Positions 54,607 through 64,000 of a DNA stretch of 64,000 nt are shown here, piece after piece (positions within the stretch are counted from its first letter, which is position 1; each line of letters begins with the position of its first letter). This DNA is from Leptospiraceae bacterium. Its GTDB lineage: Bacteria > Spirochaetota > Leptospiria > Leptospirales > Leptospiraceae. The notes under the pieces are model-generated. The model saw only the letters and a list, made by a program, of their open reading frames with translations, was not told where the DNA came from and made no database searches. The stretch spans positions 1,933,001 through 1,997,000 of the forward strand of contig JABTUZ010000001.1 of assembly GCA_015075105.1 (NCBI GenBank), given 5' to 3'. The position numbers were made by a program, and so were the translations under genes.

Positions 54607-57600
54607 ATGAAAAAAATAACTACTTTATTCTGTTTTATTTCATTCCTGATTTTGACCTGCAAAGAGAAAAAGTCAAGCGAATCCTACTTGAATTTATCCA
54701 GATCAGAATATTTTTACTTCAACTATGGTTCAAGAAGTGAGACTTCAAATTTACAAACAAATAAAAGCAGGGTGTTTTTTGAACCGGAAATCAGAGAATC
54801 CGAATTTGAAGTGTGTATTCATTCTCACCCTATAGAATTAGAATTATCAGAGTGGGGGCCTGTTTCCAAGTTTTGCTTTGTTCCAAGTAACAATACTTCA
54901 GAAAACTTAAAATCTGCAATTTCTGATTTAAGAAATTCAGACTCCTCTAAAATATTTTTAGAGAGCAGTTTGCAGACAAAGGAAGGCATAGCAGAATTAA
55001 AATTTTATAACTCAAATGAGATAGCTGAAATCGCAATCTCTTCAGAAGAAAATATACTTCTAATCGGAGACAAAAAATTACACGATAAAATTTTTCGTAA
55101 TCCTACTTTTAAACCTATAAAATTCTATTCTAAATATTCCAAATCCGAAAATAACTATGAAACAAGCTATTCTGCAAGGTATCCTACTTATATTTTGGAT
55201 GAGAACGGACTCACTGTCTTTTTTCCACCAAACAATCTTGATATTTCTTCTGATAGTGAAATGTATATCGGAATATTTTTTTCTACAGAAAATACAATGC
55301 TTATAAATGCATTCACTGCTTTTATAAACACTATTCCGGTTCAAAATGAAAATTTCAGAAATACATGTACAAACCTATCTCCAGAGCTTACCGAGCTTGC
55401 TAATTTTTCTAATTTTCCATTAAAGCGATTTTTAGAATTTAAAAATCCAAATATTGAGAAAGCAATATGCCTAACGTATTTTTCAATCAATAATCAAAGT
55501 AATAAAACAGAGTTTGAAAATACTTCAGGATTTATGCTGCCTGGATCGGTAAAATTAATCATAGAAGCAGACTCTAAATTAGAAGGAATTCAGAAAAAAG
55601 AATTTTCTTGGTCTGATATAAAAGATAAAAGCACAATCGAATTTACAACCAAACAAACAAACTTTGAATGGTCTCTTCCTGAGAAATTAGAGATGAATTT
55701 CGAATCTGATTTTTTTAGCATTAGAAATGACGGGATATTCCATTGCAACACTTCACCGATTCTTTACAAGAAAAGTGCCAACATTTGCTCAAGCCCCGGT
55801 TCAGAAATATATTTTGAAACCACTGATATTTCAAACTGTGATCCGGAGAAATTCTTTCTTACAGAAATAAATTTTGGTGGTGTGCAAATTGATAACACGC
55901 TATCAAGCAAGGGCAATTTTATTGAATTACAATACACGGGCGAAGTATGCGATATTTCTTTTATGAAAATTATCAATGGGAAAAGCCATACCCCACTTTC
56001 TGTAAAAAATCAAAACATTACAACGAATCAGACCTTCCTTATAGGACACTCAGATATTTTCCAGAATTTAACTAATTTGATAAAAAGAGACCTTAGCAGC
56101 CTGTCTCCTTATTCTTCTGTCTCAATATCCAACGGAATAAAAGAGAAAGTTTTATTCAAAGCCATAGAAAAAGAAACTATCTTAATAAACAAAAATGCGT
56201 CAGGCGAAACCCATTCGATAATTCTTGAAGATAATTCGTTTCAGTTTCATCCTCCGTTTACATCTTCTTACCTAAGGCCTGATTCCAAAAGACAAAATAC
56301 AATGAGCCCGGGGGAGATACACAACAAATATAGAAATACAATTTACTCTAAAATAAACGAAATAAACCCTTTTGGCTCGTATAAGGATGGAATGTCTATC
56401 ACAAAAGATAAATTTATAGAATTCTATTCTACGGGAAACGGAACTTTAAGTTTAGAAATAATTGGAGAATCGAACTATCAAAAGATAATTTTTCCGGTCA
56501 TTGACAAGGAAAAATTCAGCTATATTGCAAAAGACAAGCCTGAGTGTTTTTCAGAGGCCGGGTTGATACAAAGTCCATCATTCAGATTAAATTCAGAAAA
56601 CCTACGACTAATACTAAAAGATTTTTCAAATAACAAAGTACTGGATGAAGTTGTATTTCAACCTGCAAAAGGGCACGGACTGAATTCGAACTCACCCAAG
56701 TTAAGAAGGAGTTACACCCGAACCGGATATTTGAATCAATTTAAAAATAGTACAAAAGATACTGAAAGTGGAGTGTTCTACTCTTGCCTTGAAGAAACAG
56801 AAATGAGTCCGGGAAAAGAAAATTTTTTCTTTCCCTATCTCGTATTACAAAATAATTTTCTTGGCTCAAGAGACTATTTGATTATAAAACCAAAAAATTA
56901 TAAATTTTCTTTTCTGAATATTCGACAATATACGGCTGAGCCTTTCAGCGAATTTAATTCAGAAATAAGTATTACACCAAGTTATGAGTTTGAGCCAATA
57001 ACAATATTTCAAGGAAACACTCTTAGCGAAAGGGGGATGATTTATCAGTCTATCGGAAACTCGGAGGAGATTAAAATAATTCCACGAGAAGGAATTTTTA
57101 TACAAGCAATCCTACCTGATCCAAGTAACTCTCAAAATGAATGGATTTTGCTTTGCAATTATTCAGATACAGATAAAGACCTGACAAATTTTGAAATAGA
57201 AGACGAATCTGCAACCGACAAAATCACATCCTACTTCAAAAGAAAAAAAATAAATCTGCCATCGGGCTTGGATGACGCATTCTTTTATGGCAATACTACT
57301 ATTTTAAAATCCAATCAATGTGGGTACTTAATCGATCCAGATGCCTACAATATTTTCTTAAGGCCTTTTGGTATTACTCCTACTAATATTTTTACCATAG
57401 ACTCAACTTCTGCAATTGGAAATGGAATATCGAATAATGAAAAAGTAGATCTATACGAAATCACTCCAACTTCAAGAGTGCATATTCACTCCTATGGGAA
57501 TAAACGCTCTCACTCACCTTTTAGCATCAACTCGAAAAAAGATGAAGTGATACTTTTACTTCCTAAAAAAAGTGGGGAAACCGCAGAGGATTACGAGATT

Positions 57601-57615
57601 CAATTATGGCAATAA
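54607..57615 (+). CDS. Giant lipoprotein with lamin-tail-like segments
   Basis: Predicted lipoprotein of 1,002 residues with signal peptide ending LTC (Cys near residue 18). I chose the ATG at 54607 because the frame's earlier start at 54541 would bury the signal peptide. Two places resemble lamin-tail (LTD) domains: FFLTEINFGGVQID ... NFIELQYTGE in the middle, and NEWILLCNYSDTDKDLTNFE followed by IED near the C-terminus. LTDs often accompany secreted nucleases and surface proteins. It overlaps the barrel gene downstream by 10 bases. The LTD call is by pattern only. Confidence 0.72.
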   Translation: MKKITTLFCFISFLILTCKEKKSSESYLNLSRSEYFYFNYGSRSETSNLQTNKSRVFFEPEIRESEFEVCIHSHPIELELSEWGPVSKFCFVPSNNTSENLKSAISDLRNSDSSKIFLESSLQTKEGIAELKFYNSNEIAEIAISSEENILLIGDKKLHDKIFRNPTFKPIKFYSKYSKSENNYETSYSARYPTYILDENGLTVFFPPNNLDISSDSEMYIGIFFSTENTMLINAFTAFINTIPVQNENFRNTCTNLSPELTELANFSNFPLKRFLEFKNPNIEKAICLTYFSINNQSNKTEFENTSGFMLPGSVKLIIEADSKLEGIQKKEFSWSDIKDKSTIEFTTKQTNFEWSLPEKLEMNFESDFFSIRNDGIFHCNTSPILYKKSANICSSPGSEIYFETTDISNCDPEKFFLTEINFGGVQIDNTLSSKGNFIELQYTGEVCDISFMKIINGKSHTPLSVKNQNITTNQTFLIGHSDIFQNLTNLIKRDLSSLSPYSSVSISNGIKEKVLFKAIEKETILINKNASGETHSIILEDNSFQFHPPFTSSYLRPDSKRQNTMSPGEIHNKYRNTIYSKINEINPFGSYKDGMSITKDKFIEFYSTGNGTLSLEIIGESNYQKIIFPVIDKEKFSYIAKDKPECFSEAGLIQSPSFRLNSENLRLILKDFSNNKVLDEVVFQPAKGHGLNSNSPKLRRSYTRTGYLNQFKNSTKDTESGVFYSCLEETEMSPGKENFFFPYLVLQNNFLGSRDYLIIKPKNYKFSFLNIRQYTAEPFSEFNSEISITPSYEFEPITIFQGNTLSERGMIYQSIGNSEEIKIIPREGIFIQAILPDPSNSQNEWILLCNYSDTDKDLTNFEIEDESATDKITSYFKRKKINLPSGLDDAFFYGNTTILKSNQCGYLIDPDAYNIFLRPFGITPTNIFTIDSTSAIGNGISNNEKVDLYEITPTSRVHIHSYGNKRSHSPFSINSKKDEVILLLPKKSGETAEDYEIQLWQ

Positions 57616-58931
57616 TTTTCTATATTCTATTTATTATAACTTCACTCAGCGCATCGCCGGCTATCGACTTCGATATTCTGGGAATAGAAGAAAGAAAATT
57701 GTCAAAAGATTCTTTACAAAAAGGAAAAAGAGTTATCAATGAAAATTCAATTCAGTCTTATCTGATCACGGGAAAATATTCTACCATAGGCGAAATTGCA
57801 GGTGCAGATATAAATCTTATTTTAGTAAAAAAAAATAGTAGAACGGATAAAGACTCATTCTATTTAAAAGAGAATGCGCATATAACATTTTTTTTCCCGA
57901 TCTTTCAATTGAATATAGGAAGGAAAATCTTCCACCCAAGTGAGCCATTGCTGTCTGATTATAAAGATGGGGTAGAAGGAATCTCTATCGAGAAAGATAT
58001 CCATAGAAATTTCAAATTGTATTTCTATCTTTATGATTACTATAGAGGCTACCCACTGCTCGAAAAAAATCTTCTTCTCAATTCAGAGAATTCAGCAAAC
58101 AGAGAAGGAAAACGATCCAGACACGGGTTATCATTTGATTTTATCAAAAATGGACTCTTCGCACATATTCAAATTTTATATCTAAATCTTGGAAGCTGGG
58201 GAAAATTTTCAGAAGACGATAGAATTAATCAACAGAGAGGAACAGGCGATGGCGATTTCATTTATAATTCAGAATTTCAAATCGGTAAAAAATGGAATAA
58301 ATTCTCTATCCAAACTTCAATAATTTTTTCAAGAGGATTGGACAAAGTAGCCTCGAATCCAGCAAGAAATGAAAAGTCCATTCCATTTAGTGGAGAGCTA
58401 TTTCTATTGAGAACAAATTGGAAAGGGGAGTTAGTGTCTTGGCAATTTGAAACTTTTTTACCGGACTCAGACAAAACAAATAAAGAAGGAGAAATTCTAG
58501 AAATCGGTTTTACGGGAATGGGGACAAACCCGATTCGCTCAATGTTAATTTCTCAAAGTATGAATTTCTACCCATCCGCATGGGTGACACCGAATGGTTT
58601 AGAAAAAACAGATTCGATTCAAAACGGTAGAAAAAATTCTTTATACATCAAGTCTGGGTTTGGTTTATCTGTACTTAAAACGATCGTATCTTTGGATTTA
58701 GAAACAATGATTCCAAGGTTAGAAAAAAATAACGATACAGGAAATATTTCAATTCAGAAGAGAGACTATTCCAAAGAATCCTTAACCTCACTAACTCTAT
58801 CTATTCACACAGATCGGATACTGAGCCCAAACTACTTTCTTTTAATCTCTGCCTCAAAATTATTTTCTTCCAAAGAACTAAATATTGACTCAACTATTCT
58901 GTATTTTCAGGCAGGAATCCGATTTCTATGA
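57606..58931 (+). CDS. Predicted outer-membrane beta-barrel protein
   Basis: A 441-residue protein with a signal peptide (cleaved near SLSASPA) and no membrane helices. Alternating hydrophobic strands with aromatic ends recur every 10-14 residues (for example FKLYFYLYDYYRGYPLL, GLFAHIQILYLNLGSWGKF, and the last strand ILYFQAGIRFL ending in Leu). The C-terminal aromatic-x-x-x-x-hydrophobic ending suits insertion by BamA. No family is recognised. It overlaps both neighbours (10 and four bases), so it is made together with the two lipoproteins. Confidence 0.72.
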   Translation: MAIIFYILFIITSLSASPAIDFDILGIEERKLSKDSLQKGKRVINENSIQSYLITGKYSTIGEIAGADINLILVKKNSRTDKDSFYLKENAHITFFFPIFQLNIGRKIFHPSEPLLSDYKDGVEGISIEKDIHRNFKLYFYLYDYYRGYPLLEKNLLLNSENSANREGKRSRHGLSFDFIKNGLFAHIQILYLNLGSWGKFSEDDRINQQRGTGDGDFIYNSEFQIGKKWNKFSIQTSIIFSRGLDKVASNPARNEKSIPFSGELFLLRTNWKGELVSWQFETFLPDSDKTNKEGEILEIGFTGMGTNPIRSMLISQSMNFYPSAWVTPNGLEKTDSIQNGRKNSLYIKSGFGLSVLKTIVSLDLETMIPRLEKNNDTGNISIQKRDYSKESLTSLTLSIHTDRILSPNYFLLISASKLFSSKELNIDSTILYFQAGIRFL

Positions 58932-60670
58932 AAAATTATTTTTTCTTCGTTTTGTTTTCCATTTCACACATACACTGTACAAATAAAAATTCAAATTCTA
59001 TAGATATGTATTCTCTTTTTACCGATATTCAATCCCCAAAAATTTATTTTTCTTATCCGGGGAGATACACAGAAACAGAGAAAAAGGAAAATGTAAGAAA
59101 TGCTATTCTACGAATTTTACAAAACACAAAATTTGATCTTAAAATATACGCTTATTCTTTGAACGATCCAAAAATCATAGACGAAATCTTAATTGCAAAA
59201 AATAGAGGAGTTAAAATTTCAATCACTCTCGACAATGAGAAAGATTATTCCGCATTAAAAGAAAAAAATATAAGTTATTCTGTTTGGAGATCAAGCGGAC
59301 TTCATCACCAAAAAGTAATCATTTCAGATCGAACGCTTGTATTTTTTGGAACTGGAAATTTTACAAATTACGGTCTCACTCAGGATCATAACGGATACAT
59401 TGAATTTACTCTTGAAGAAAAAAATTTGGATTCTTTTATTTCACTTCTTGAAAATACTTACTCGAATCCAATTTTAAAAAATAAAAAAATGTTTTTTATG
59501 ACTTCGCCAAAAGATGGCAGAAGAATTCAATCACAAATACTTAGAGAGATTCAATATTCCACTACCTCGATCCATTATTTGATCTTTGATCATTTCGATC
59601 CCATAATTTCACATTCTTTAAAGGAAGCAAGTTCAAGAGGGGTAGAGGTAATCGGTGTTTATGATTCTCCGACAGACGAAGAAGGAAAATATCTGAAAGA
59701 TTCTTTTTATGGTTTCTTGAGTGGAATTTATCGAGATGGAAATGAAGATAAAAATGAAACAGATAGTTTTCCTGAAGGAGGATTACTGCACCACAAAACA
59801 ATGATAATAGACAAAAAAAAAGTTCTAACAGGTTCTTATAATTACTCTTCCAGTGCTCGTGACAGCAATAAAGAAATCTTTATGCAAATTGAAGATACCG
59901 GTTTTGTGAATGAATTTGAAAATGAGTTCCAAAGAATAAAAAATAAAGCCTACCGAGAAATTCCAGAAAAATTTTTTACGAATAAGTTAAATCTAAACAC
60001 ATCAATAGAAAACAAAACAGATGAAGTTTGCTTCTCCGATTTGCTGCTAAGCCCGACGACCATAAAATTAGGCGAAGGAATTTTCCGTACACTGCTATAC
60101 TACCCAACAAATCCAGAAAATCACTGTATCACAAAAAAATATTTTCATATAGTATCCTCTAACTTTTCTTATCCAAAGTCAAATTCATTTTTGGATTTGA
60201 ATGAATTCTGGAATAATATCAATATATTTGAACGAAATTCTGAAAAGGTTTATAAAAATATAAATAGGGAAGAAGATTCAATTTTTCAAAAAAAATTACC
60301 AATTAATTTTATCCAAATAAGTTTTTTTGACCTAACCGGCACAAATATAATTTTTCAAACTAATAGAAACGATATAGAGTTTAAGAAAATCACTCTTTTT
60401 TTTCCTGGAGATATTTTGTACTACGCTACGCTTTCTAAATATTCAGCCGAACAAAATGAAGTCTTGTATGGAAATGTTGCACTTGGAAGTAATTACAAAA
60501 AAACAGGAATCGCATTTATTGAACTACCCGATGAAACCTTGTTTTTTTGCTTTCAAAAAAATGGCGACTCAAATAAAAATGCAATCGAAGAATTTCTTTC
60601 TGAGTGGACTGTATTTCAGTCTTTTTCAAAGAACATGGAAATACAAAAACCATCCTGTGTATTTTACTGA
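58928..60670 (+). CDS. Phospholipase-D-family lipoprotein with two HKD motifs
   Basis: Predicted lipoprotein of 580 residues (signal peptide ending IHC, Cys near residue 17). Two HxKxxxxD motifs are complete: LHHQKVIISDRTLVFFGTGN near residue 125 and LHHKTMIIDKKKVLTGSYN near residue 285. The wording, with KIYAYSLNDPKIIDEILIAK before the first, is like the Nuc/bacterial PLD endonuclease and cardiolipin-hydrolase branch. An unrecognised 200-residue C-terminal domain follows. The likely reaction is phosphodiester cleavage of nucleic acid or phospholipid at the cell surface or in the periplasm. The ATG overlaps the barrel gene's stop (ATGA), and the 3' end overlaps uup convergently by seven bases. 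Confidence 0.85.
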   Translation: MKNYFFFVLFSISHIHCTNKNSNSIDMYSLFTDIQSPKIYFSYPGRYTETEKKENVRNAILRILQNTKFDLKIYAYSLNDPKIIDEILIAKNRGVKISITLDNEKDYSALKEKNISYSVWRSSGLHHQKVIISDRTLVFFGTGNFTNYGLTQDHNGYIEFTLEEKNLDSFISLLENTYSNPILKNKKMFFMTSPKDGRRIQSQILREIQYSTTSIHYLIFDHFDPIISHSLKEASSRGVEVIGVYDSPTDEEGKYLKDSFYGFLSGIYRDGNEDKNETDSFPEGGLLHHKTMIIDKKKVLTGSYNYSSSARDSNKEIFMQIEDTGFVNEFENEFQRIKNKAYREIPEKFFTNKLNLNTSIENKTDEVCFSDLLLSPTTIKLGEGIFRTLLYYPTNPENHCITKKYFHIVSSNFSYPKSNSFLDLNEFWNNINIFERNSEKVYKNINREEDSIFQKKLPINFIQISFFDLTGTNIIFQTNRNDIEFKKITLFFPGDILYYATLSKYSAEQNEVLYGNVALGSNYKKTGIAFIELPDETLFFCFQKNGDSNKNAIEEFLSEWTVFQSFSKNMEIQKPSCVFY

Positions 60671-62544
60671 ATTACAGAATGGTTTAACTCTTCCCATCGA
60701 TTCAATTTTAATAAAAGAGTTTCGTCTAACTTCTTTAAATCCTCGTTCAAGTCCTTCACCTTCAAAAAATCTGTCCGGTGTTTCGCCATATCTTCATGGA
60801 TTATTTTTTTTTGATTTTCCAACTTTTCAATTTCAGATTCAACGTTTTGAATTTCTTTTTGCGTTTTTGCTAGATTTTTTTTCTTAATCCCTTCTTTACC
60901 AAAAGAATAACCATTCTCATTGGAAGGTTTAGACTTTTCTTGATTGTTGGATTTTTTCTGAGCTAAATACTCACTATACGTTCCTGTAAATGTATGAATT
61001 CCACCTTGCCCATCAAAAACTAAAAGATGGTCAGCGACCCTATCCATAAAATATCTATCGTGGGAAACTGTAACTACGCATCCCGAAAATCCCATTAAAA
61101 ACTCTTCCAAAATAGATAAAGTCCGAATATCAAAATCATTCGTAGGCTCATCTAAAATGAGAAAATTCGGATTGTGCATTAAAATCTGAACAAGGTATAG
61201 TCTTCGCTTTTCTCCACCAGAAAGTTTTTCAATTAGACTTGATTGCAATTTAGAAGAAAACTGAAATCTCTCTAGCAATTTCGAAGCACTTAACTTTTCT
61301 CCATTTTCTAAACTTATATATTCTCCAACGTTTTTTTGGATATATTCCAGAACGCGCATATACAAAGGAAGCTCTATACTAGTTTGATCAAAGTAGCCAA
61401 TATGAGTATTTACACCGAGACTAACGCTTCCAAAATCTGAATGAACCCTACCTGAGAGAATATTTAAGAATGTAGATTTTCCTACACCATTTGGACCGAT
61501 GATCCCAAGTTTTTCATAATGTTTGAAAGTATAAGAGAAGGAATTTATCAATTTATTTCCATCAAAACTTTTCGATATATTTGAAACTTCTAATATTTTT
61601 TTCCCGACCTTTTTTGGATCCACTTGAAAAGAATAATTTTCCTGAACTGAAAACCTTTCAGTGTTCATTGCACTTATAATTTTATCTGTTCTTGCTTTTT
61701 GCTTTGTGCCACGAGCCTTTGGTTGTCGTTTCAGCCACTCCAATTCAACTCGCAGAAAACTTATTCTTTTAGCTTCTTTACGTAAATTAGCATCTTCTAT
61801 CTCTACTTTTTTTTCTAAATAATAATCGTAATTGCCCTCAAATAAAATTGAATCGGGTATAGAAATTTCAAAAATTTTATCTACAACTAAATCTAAAAAA
61901 TATCTATCGTGTGTAACGATTAACAATGCCTTGTCTGTCTTGATTAAAAATGACTCTAACCAAAGAATTGTTTCAATATCTAAATGATTTGTTGGCTCGT
62001 CTAAAATTAAAAGATTGGAATCATCAATTAAAGTTTGAACTAATTCTACCTTCTTTAACATTCCACCAGACAACTCTGACATTTTTCTGTTCAATCCCTT
62101 TATACCAAGCTCTTGGAGGATAGAAGTAATGCGATTTTCATATTGCCATGCGTTATGCGAATCCATTTTCTCCATAATCTTGTGCATTTCTTTTTCTAGG
62201 GCTTCGCTTGAATCAACCTCCATTCTCTCGCAGATTTCCATGTATTGCTTGACTAAACCCAAAGCCTGACTCTTACCTTTATAGATATGCCCCAAGATAG
62301 AATCCTCAGGATTGAAAGTCGGATTTTGCTCAAGGTAACTAATAGATAAATTTCTATTTCTAAAAATTTCACCATTATCGACTTCTTCCACGCCCAATAT
62401 CATTCTGAGAAAAGTAGATTTACCTGAGCCATTCACTCCAATGATACCAACTTTTTCTCCTTCGTTCAAACCAAATGTAAGCTCTCGAAAAAGCTCTGTT
62501 TCTCCCGATTTCTTGGATATTTTATTGATAGATAATAGATTCAT
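60664..62544 (-). CDS. uup: ABC-F family ATPase Uup
   Basis: Soluble ribosome-associated ABC-F protein with two ATPase domains, 626 residues. First Walker A GVNGSGKSTFLRM, signature ELSGGMLKKVELVQ, Walker B LLILDEPTNHLD; second GPNGVGKSTFLNIL, KLSGGEKRRLYLVQ and FLILDEPTNDFD. The linker contains WLKRQPKARGTKQKARTDK. A C-terminal coiled coil of about 70 residues (EIQNVESEIEKLENQKKI) distinguishes Uup from EttA and YbiT. No membrane domain. Uup acts on stalled ribosomes and has been linked to transposon excision in E. coli. Confidence 0.92.
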   Translation of the reverse strand: MNLLSINKISKKSGETELFRELTFGLNEGEKVGIIGVNGSGKSTFLRMILGVEEVDNGEIFRNRNLSISYLEQNPTFNPEDSILGHIYKGKSQALGLVKQYMEICERMEVDSSEALEKEMHKIMEKMDSHNAWQYENRITSILQELGIKGLNRKMSELSGGMLKKVELVQTLIDDSNLLILDEPTNHLDIETILWLESFLIKTDKALLIVTHDRYFLDLVVDKIFEISIPDSILFEGNYDYYLEKKVEIEDANLRKEAKRISFLRVELEWLKRQPKARGTKQKARTDKIISAMNTERFSVQENYSFQVDPKKVGKKILEVSNISKSFDGNKLINSFSYTFKHYEKLGIIGPNGVGKSTFLNILSGRVHSDFGSVSLGVNTHIGYFDQTSIELPLYMRVLEYIQKNVGEYISLENGEKLSASKLLERFQFSSKLQSSLIEKLSGGEKRRLYLVQILMHNPNFLILDEPTNDFDIRTLSILEEFLMGFSGCVVTVSHDRYFMDRVADHLLVFDGQGGIHTFTGTYSEYLAQKKSNNQEKSKPSNENGYSFGKEGIKKKNLAKTQKEIQNVESEIEKLENQKKIIHEDMAKHRTDFLKVKDLNEDLKKLDETLLLKLNRWEELNHSVIQ

Positions 62545-62556
62545 AAATATAAAATT

Positions 62557-63594
62557 TCACCACTTAGCAAAATGTTCTTCCGCCCAACCTGTTAAGTTTT
62601 CCAAATAATACTCCCTCCCTTGAAAATTAATTCTACCTTTATAATGCCCGAATAATTGATGAACCTCTGATTGAATTATTAAAAAATTGGAGACAGCAAC
62701 TCTCTCATAAAAAGGAGTAAAGACTAAATCAACATTTTTGTAAATCGTCGATTGAATTTTCCATGGCTCCATGAAATTTTTTGTATTGTATGTAAACTGT
62801 AAAGGCTCTTTGATTTTTTCTAATTTCCCATCTAAGCATATTGAGTTTTCAGAAATTCCAGTATTGTCAGTCCATTTGGCTCCAAGATTTAGACCGATTA
62901 ATGCGTTATCCGACATACCTGATACACCTCCCCAATTCCAAGAAATACTCCGAGGCCAAATCCCCCTACCAAAATCCAAACACCCAAGAGTCTCGTCTTT
63001 TCTAAACTGTATTTTCTTTTCACCGTGAATAAAATATCCTTCAGTAGGGAGAGTGTGGTGTTTGGAAGTAAACTGAAATTGTGAATCGCTCCAAGGGACT
63101 ACAACGTTTAATGTTTCGTGGTTTTTAGGGTTGTGTACCTTGAGCTCAGATTTTAAAGGCTTCCCTATGAAATCTTTCCAATCTATTTTCAATTCTGTGT
63201 AACCATTTTTGGGTAACATCTCTACAGTGCACTTTTTAGATTTATAGACTGCATCGTCACCCACCCTCTCCCCCATTTTTAAATTTAAACCAAAAGAAAT
63301 CAAAATAGAATCTTCAAAAAATTCCTTAGTCTTATAATTCAAGTAGTAAGCAAAGACCATCCCTGAATAATCCAAATCAGTAAGAGTAATTGAAAACATA
63401 TAGTCTTTGCCAACCACACACCAATAATTCCACTTTTTCTTTCGTAGCCAATTTCCAGATAAATTTGAAACTTGCAAAGGATTTCTTGACCATCCGACAG
63501 AATCCCAATTCAATAACCCATTCTTATTGCAAAGAAAAACTTCCTCTTTGATTTCTCTTTCTTCAAATTGATTTGTATGATTATTTTGATTCAT
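62557..63594 (-). CDS. DUF2804 family protein
   Basis: A 345-residue protein of the DUF2804 family, a lipocalin-like beta fold of unknown function. Family phrases: NPLQVSNLSGNWLRKKKWNY, DLDYSGMVFAYYLNY, SKHHTLPTEGYFIHGEKK, LDFGRGIWPRSISWNWGGVS, LIGLNLGAKWTDNTGISENS, and GHYKGRINFQGREYYLENLT near the end. No signal peptide. It lies 12 bases upstream of uup on the same strand. Confidence 0.85.
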   Translation of the reverse strand: MNQNNHTNQFEEREIKEEVFLCNKNGLLNWDSVGWSRNPLQVSNLSGNWLRKKKWNYWCVVGKDYMFSITLTDLDYSGMVFAYYLNYKTKEFFEDSILISFGLNLKMGERVGDDAVYKSKKCTVEMLPKNGYTELKIDWKDFIGKPLKSELKVHNPKNHETLNVVVPWSDSQFQFTSKHHTLPTEGYFIHGEKKIQFRKDETLGCLDFGRGIWPRSISWNWGGVSGMSDNALIGLNLGAKWTDNTGISENSICLDGKLEKIKEPLQFTYNTKNFMEPWKIQSTIYKNVDLVFTPFYERVAVSNFLIIQSEVHQLFGHYKGRINFQGREYYLENLTGWAEEHFAKW

Positions 63595-63761
63595 AAGCTC
63601 TCACCCCATTGCACTTTTTCTAAAAAAATTCATCGTAAAAATAATGTCGAAAATCTCAATCCCTTATTTCCCATTTCCATAAAATTTCACATAAGCTAAA
63701 CACAAAAACTCATTTGCATTTATTTGGAAAAATAAAACAATGAAATTCTAAAGGAAACAAA

Positions 63762-64000
63762 ATGATAGATAGATACAGCAATCCTGAAATTGCACAAATT
63801 TGGGAGTTAGAAAATAAATTCAAAATCTGGACTGAGATAGAAATTCTTGCTTGTGAAGCGAGGTTTAACAAAGGAGAAATTCCTGAGAAAGATTTTTTTG
63901 ACATAAAATCTAAAGCTAAATTTAACGTTGCAGAAATTTTAGAATTAGAAGAAAAACTGCAACACGATGTTATTGCCTTTCTTACGAATTTAGGCTCTTA
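63762..64000 (+). CDS. purB: Adenylosuccinate lyase PurB (5' part)
   Basis: The first 79 residues of adenylosuccinate lyase, which acts twice in purine synthesis. MIDRYSNPEIAQIWELENKF followed by KIWTEIEILACEARFNKGEIPE and LQHDVIAFLTNLG is the typical N-terminus of the shorter (about 430-residue) bacterial form. The ATG at 63762 follows AAGGAAAC at a good distance. The gene continues past the window. Confidence 0.92.
   Translation, partial: MIDRYSNPEIAQIWELENKFKIWTEIEILACEARFNKGEIPEKDFFDIKSKAKFNVAEILELEEKLQHDVIAFLTNLGS

Overview
The window looks like chromosomal DNA of a Leptospira-type spirochaete (family Leptospiraceae). The main evidence is an ompL1 porin gene with the conserved start and end of that family, a decayed DUF1564 gene (a family I know only from Leptospira), many short lipoproteins with loose spirochaetal lipoboxes, a low-G+C sequence, and a transketolase encoded as a separate N-terminal subunit. 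All statements rest on reading the sequence and on remembered family signatures; no database search was run.

Layout. 1-9.4 kb: clpC (cut by the window edge), a degenerate McsA-McsB-like fusion, lolD and lolC on the minus strand; two unknown membrane proteins on the plus strand; then a MORN-like lipoprotein, a ParA ATPase and its small membrane partner. 9.4-10.9 kb: dispersed hairpin repeats on both sides of a RelE/CopG-type toxin-antitoxin pair. 10.9-14.6 kb: ompL1 followed by a large lipoprotein gene, with an inverted repeat over the ompL1 promoter, then an SrkA/YihE-type kinase. 14.7-28.9 kb: a citrate-synthase-family protein lacking two catalytic residues, a UvrD/PcrA helicase, an envelope cluster (TPR lipoprotein, AsmA-like protein, small lipoprotein), lipid A genes lpxI and lpxB, an FmdB-type zinc ribbon, an SH3-domain protein, a TolC-type channel and sucCD. 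28.9-30.2 kb: the DUF1564 pseudogene and more of the dispersed repeat. 30.2-39.4 kb: a lipoprotein, ruvA, an alpha/beta hydrolase, mtgA, a secreted protein, ilvD, a Cys-rich zinc ribbon, a polyprenyl synthase, a SirB1-type protein and half a transketolase.

39.5-52.8 kb is an accessory region beginning at tRNA-Thr and tRNA-Tyr. It holds a ruined type IIG restriction-modification gene (IS256-family insertion, internal deletion, frameshift). Inside the remains of that gene, bounded by 55-bp direct repeats, lies a type I restriction-modification operon in the order hsdM-hsdS-rloC/prrC-like-hsdR. The methylase and specificity genes are intact. The anticodon-nuclease-like gene has one in-frame stop codon. 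hsdR is broken by a frameshift and an IS3-family element with a 3-bp target duplication. Small palindromic elements of several sequence types are inserted inside these genes, and hsdR also carries a complete GIY-YIG nuclease domain bracketed by one palindrome family. These genes resemble Bacteroidetes-type sequences more than their neighbours do and were probably acquired.

52.8-64 kb returns to Leptospira-type chromosome: two envelope proteins, a tightly coupled operon of a giant lipoprotein with lamin-tail-like segments, a predicted outer-membrane beta-barrel and a two-HKD phospholipase-D-family lipoprotein, then the ABC-F ATPase uup, a DUF2804 protein and the start of purB. The observations I rate highest are the GIY-YIG/palindrome association in hsdR, the McsA-McsB-like fusion beside clpC, the RloC/PrrC-like gene with its single stop, the nested island bounded by 55-bp repeats, the hairpin repeat with a compensatory base change, and the lamin-tail/barrel/PLD operon.
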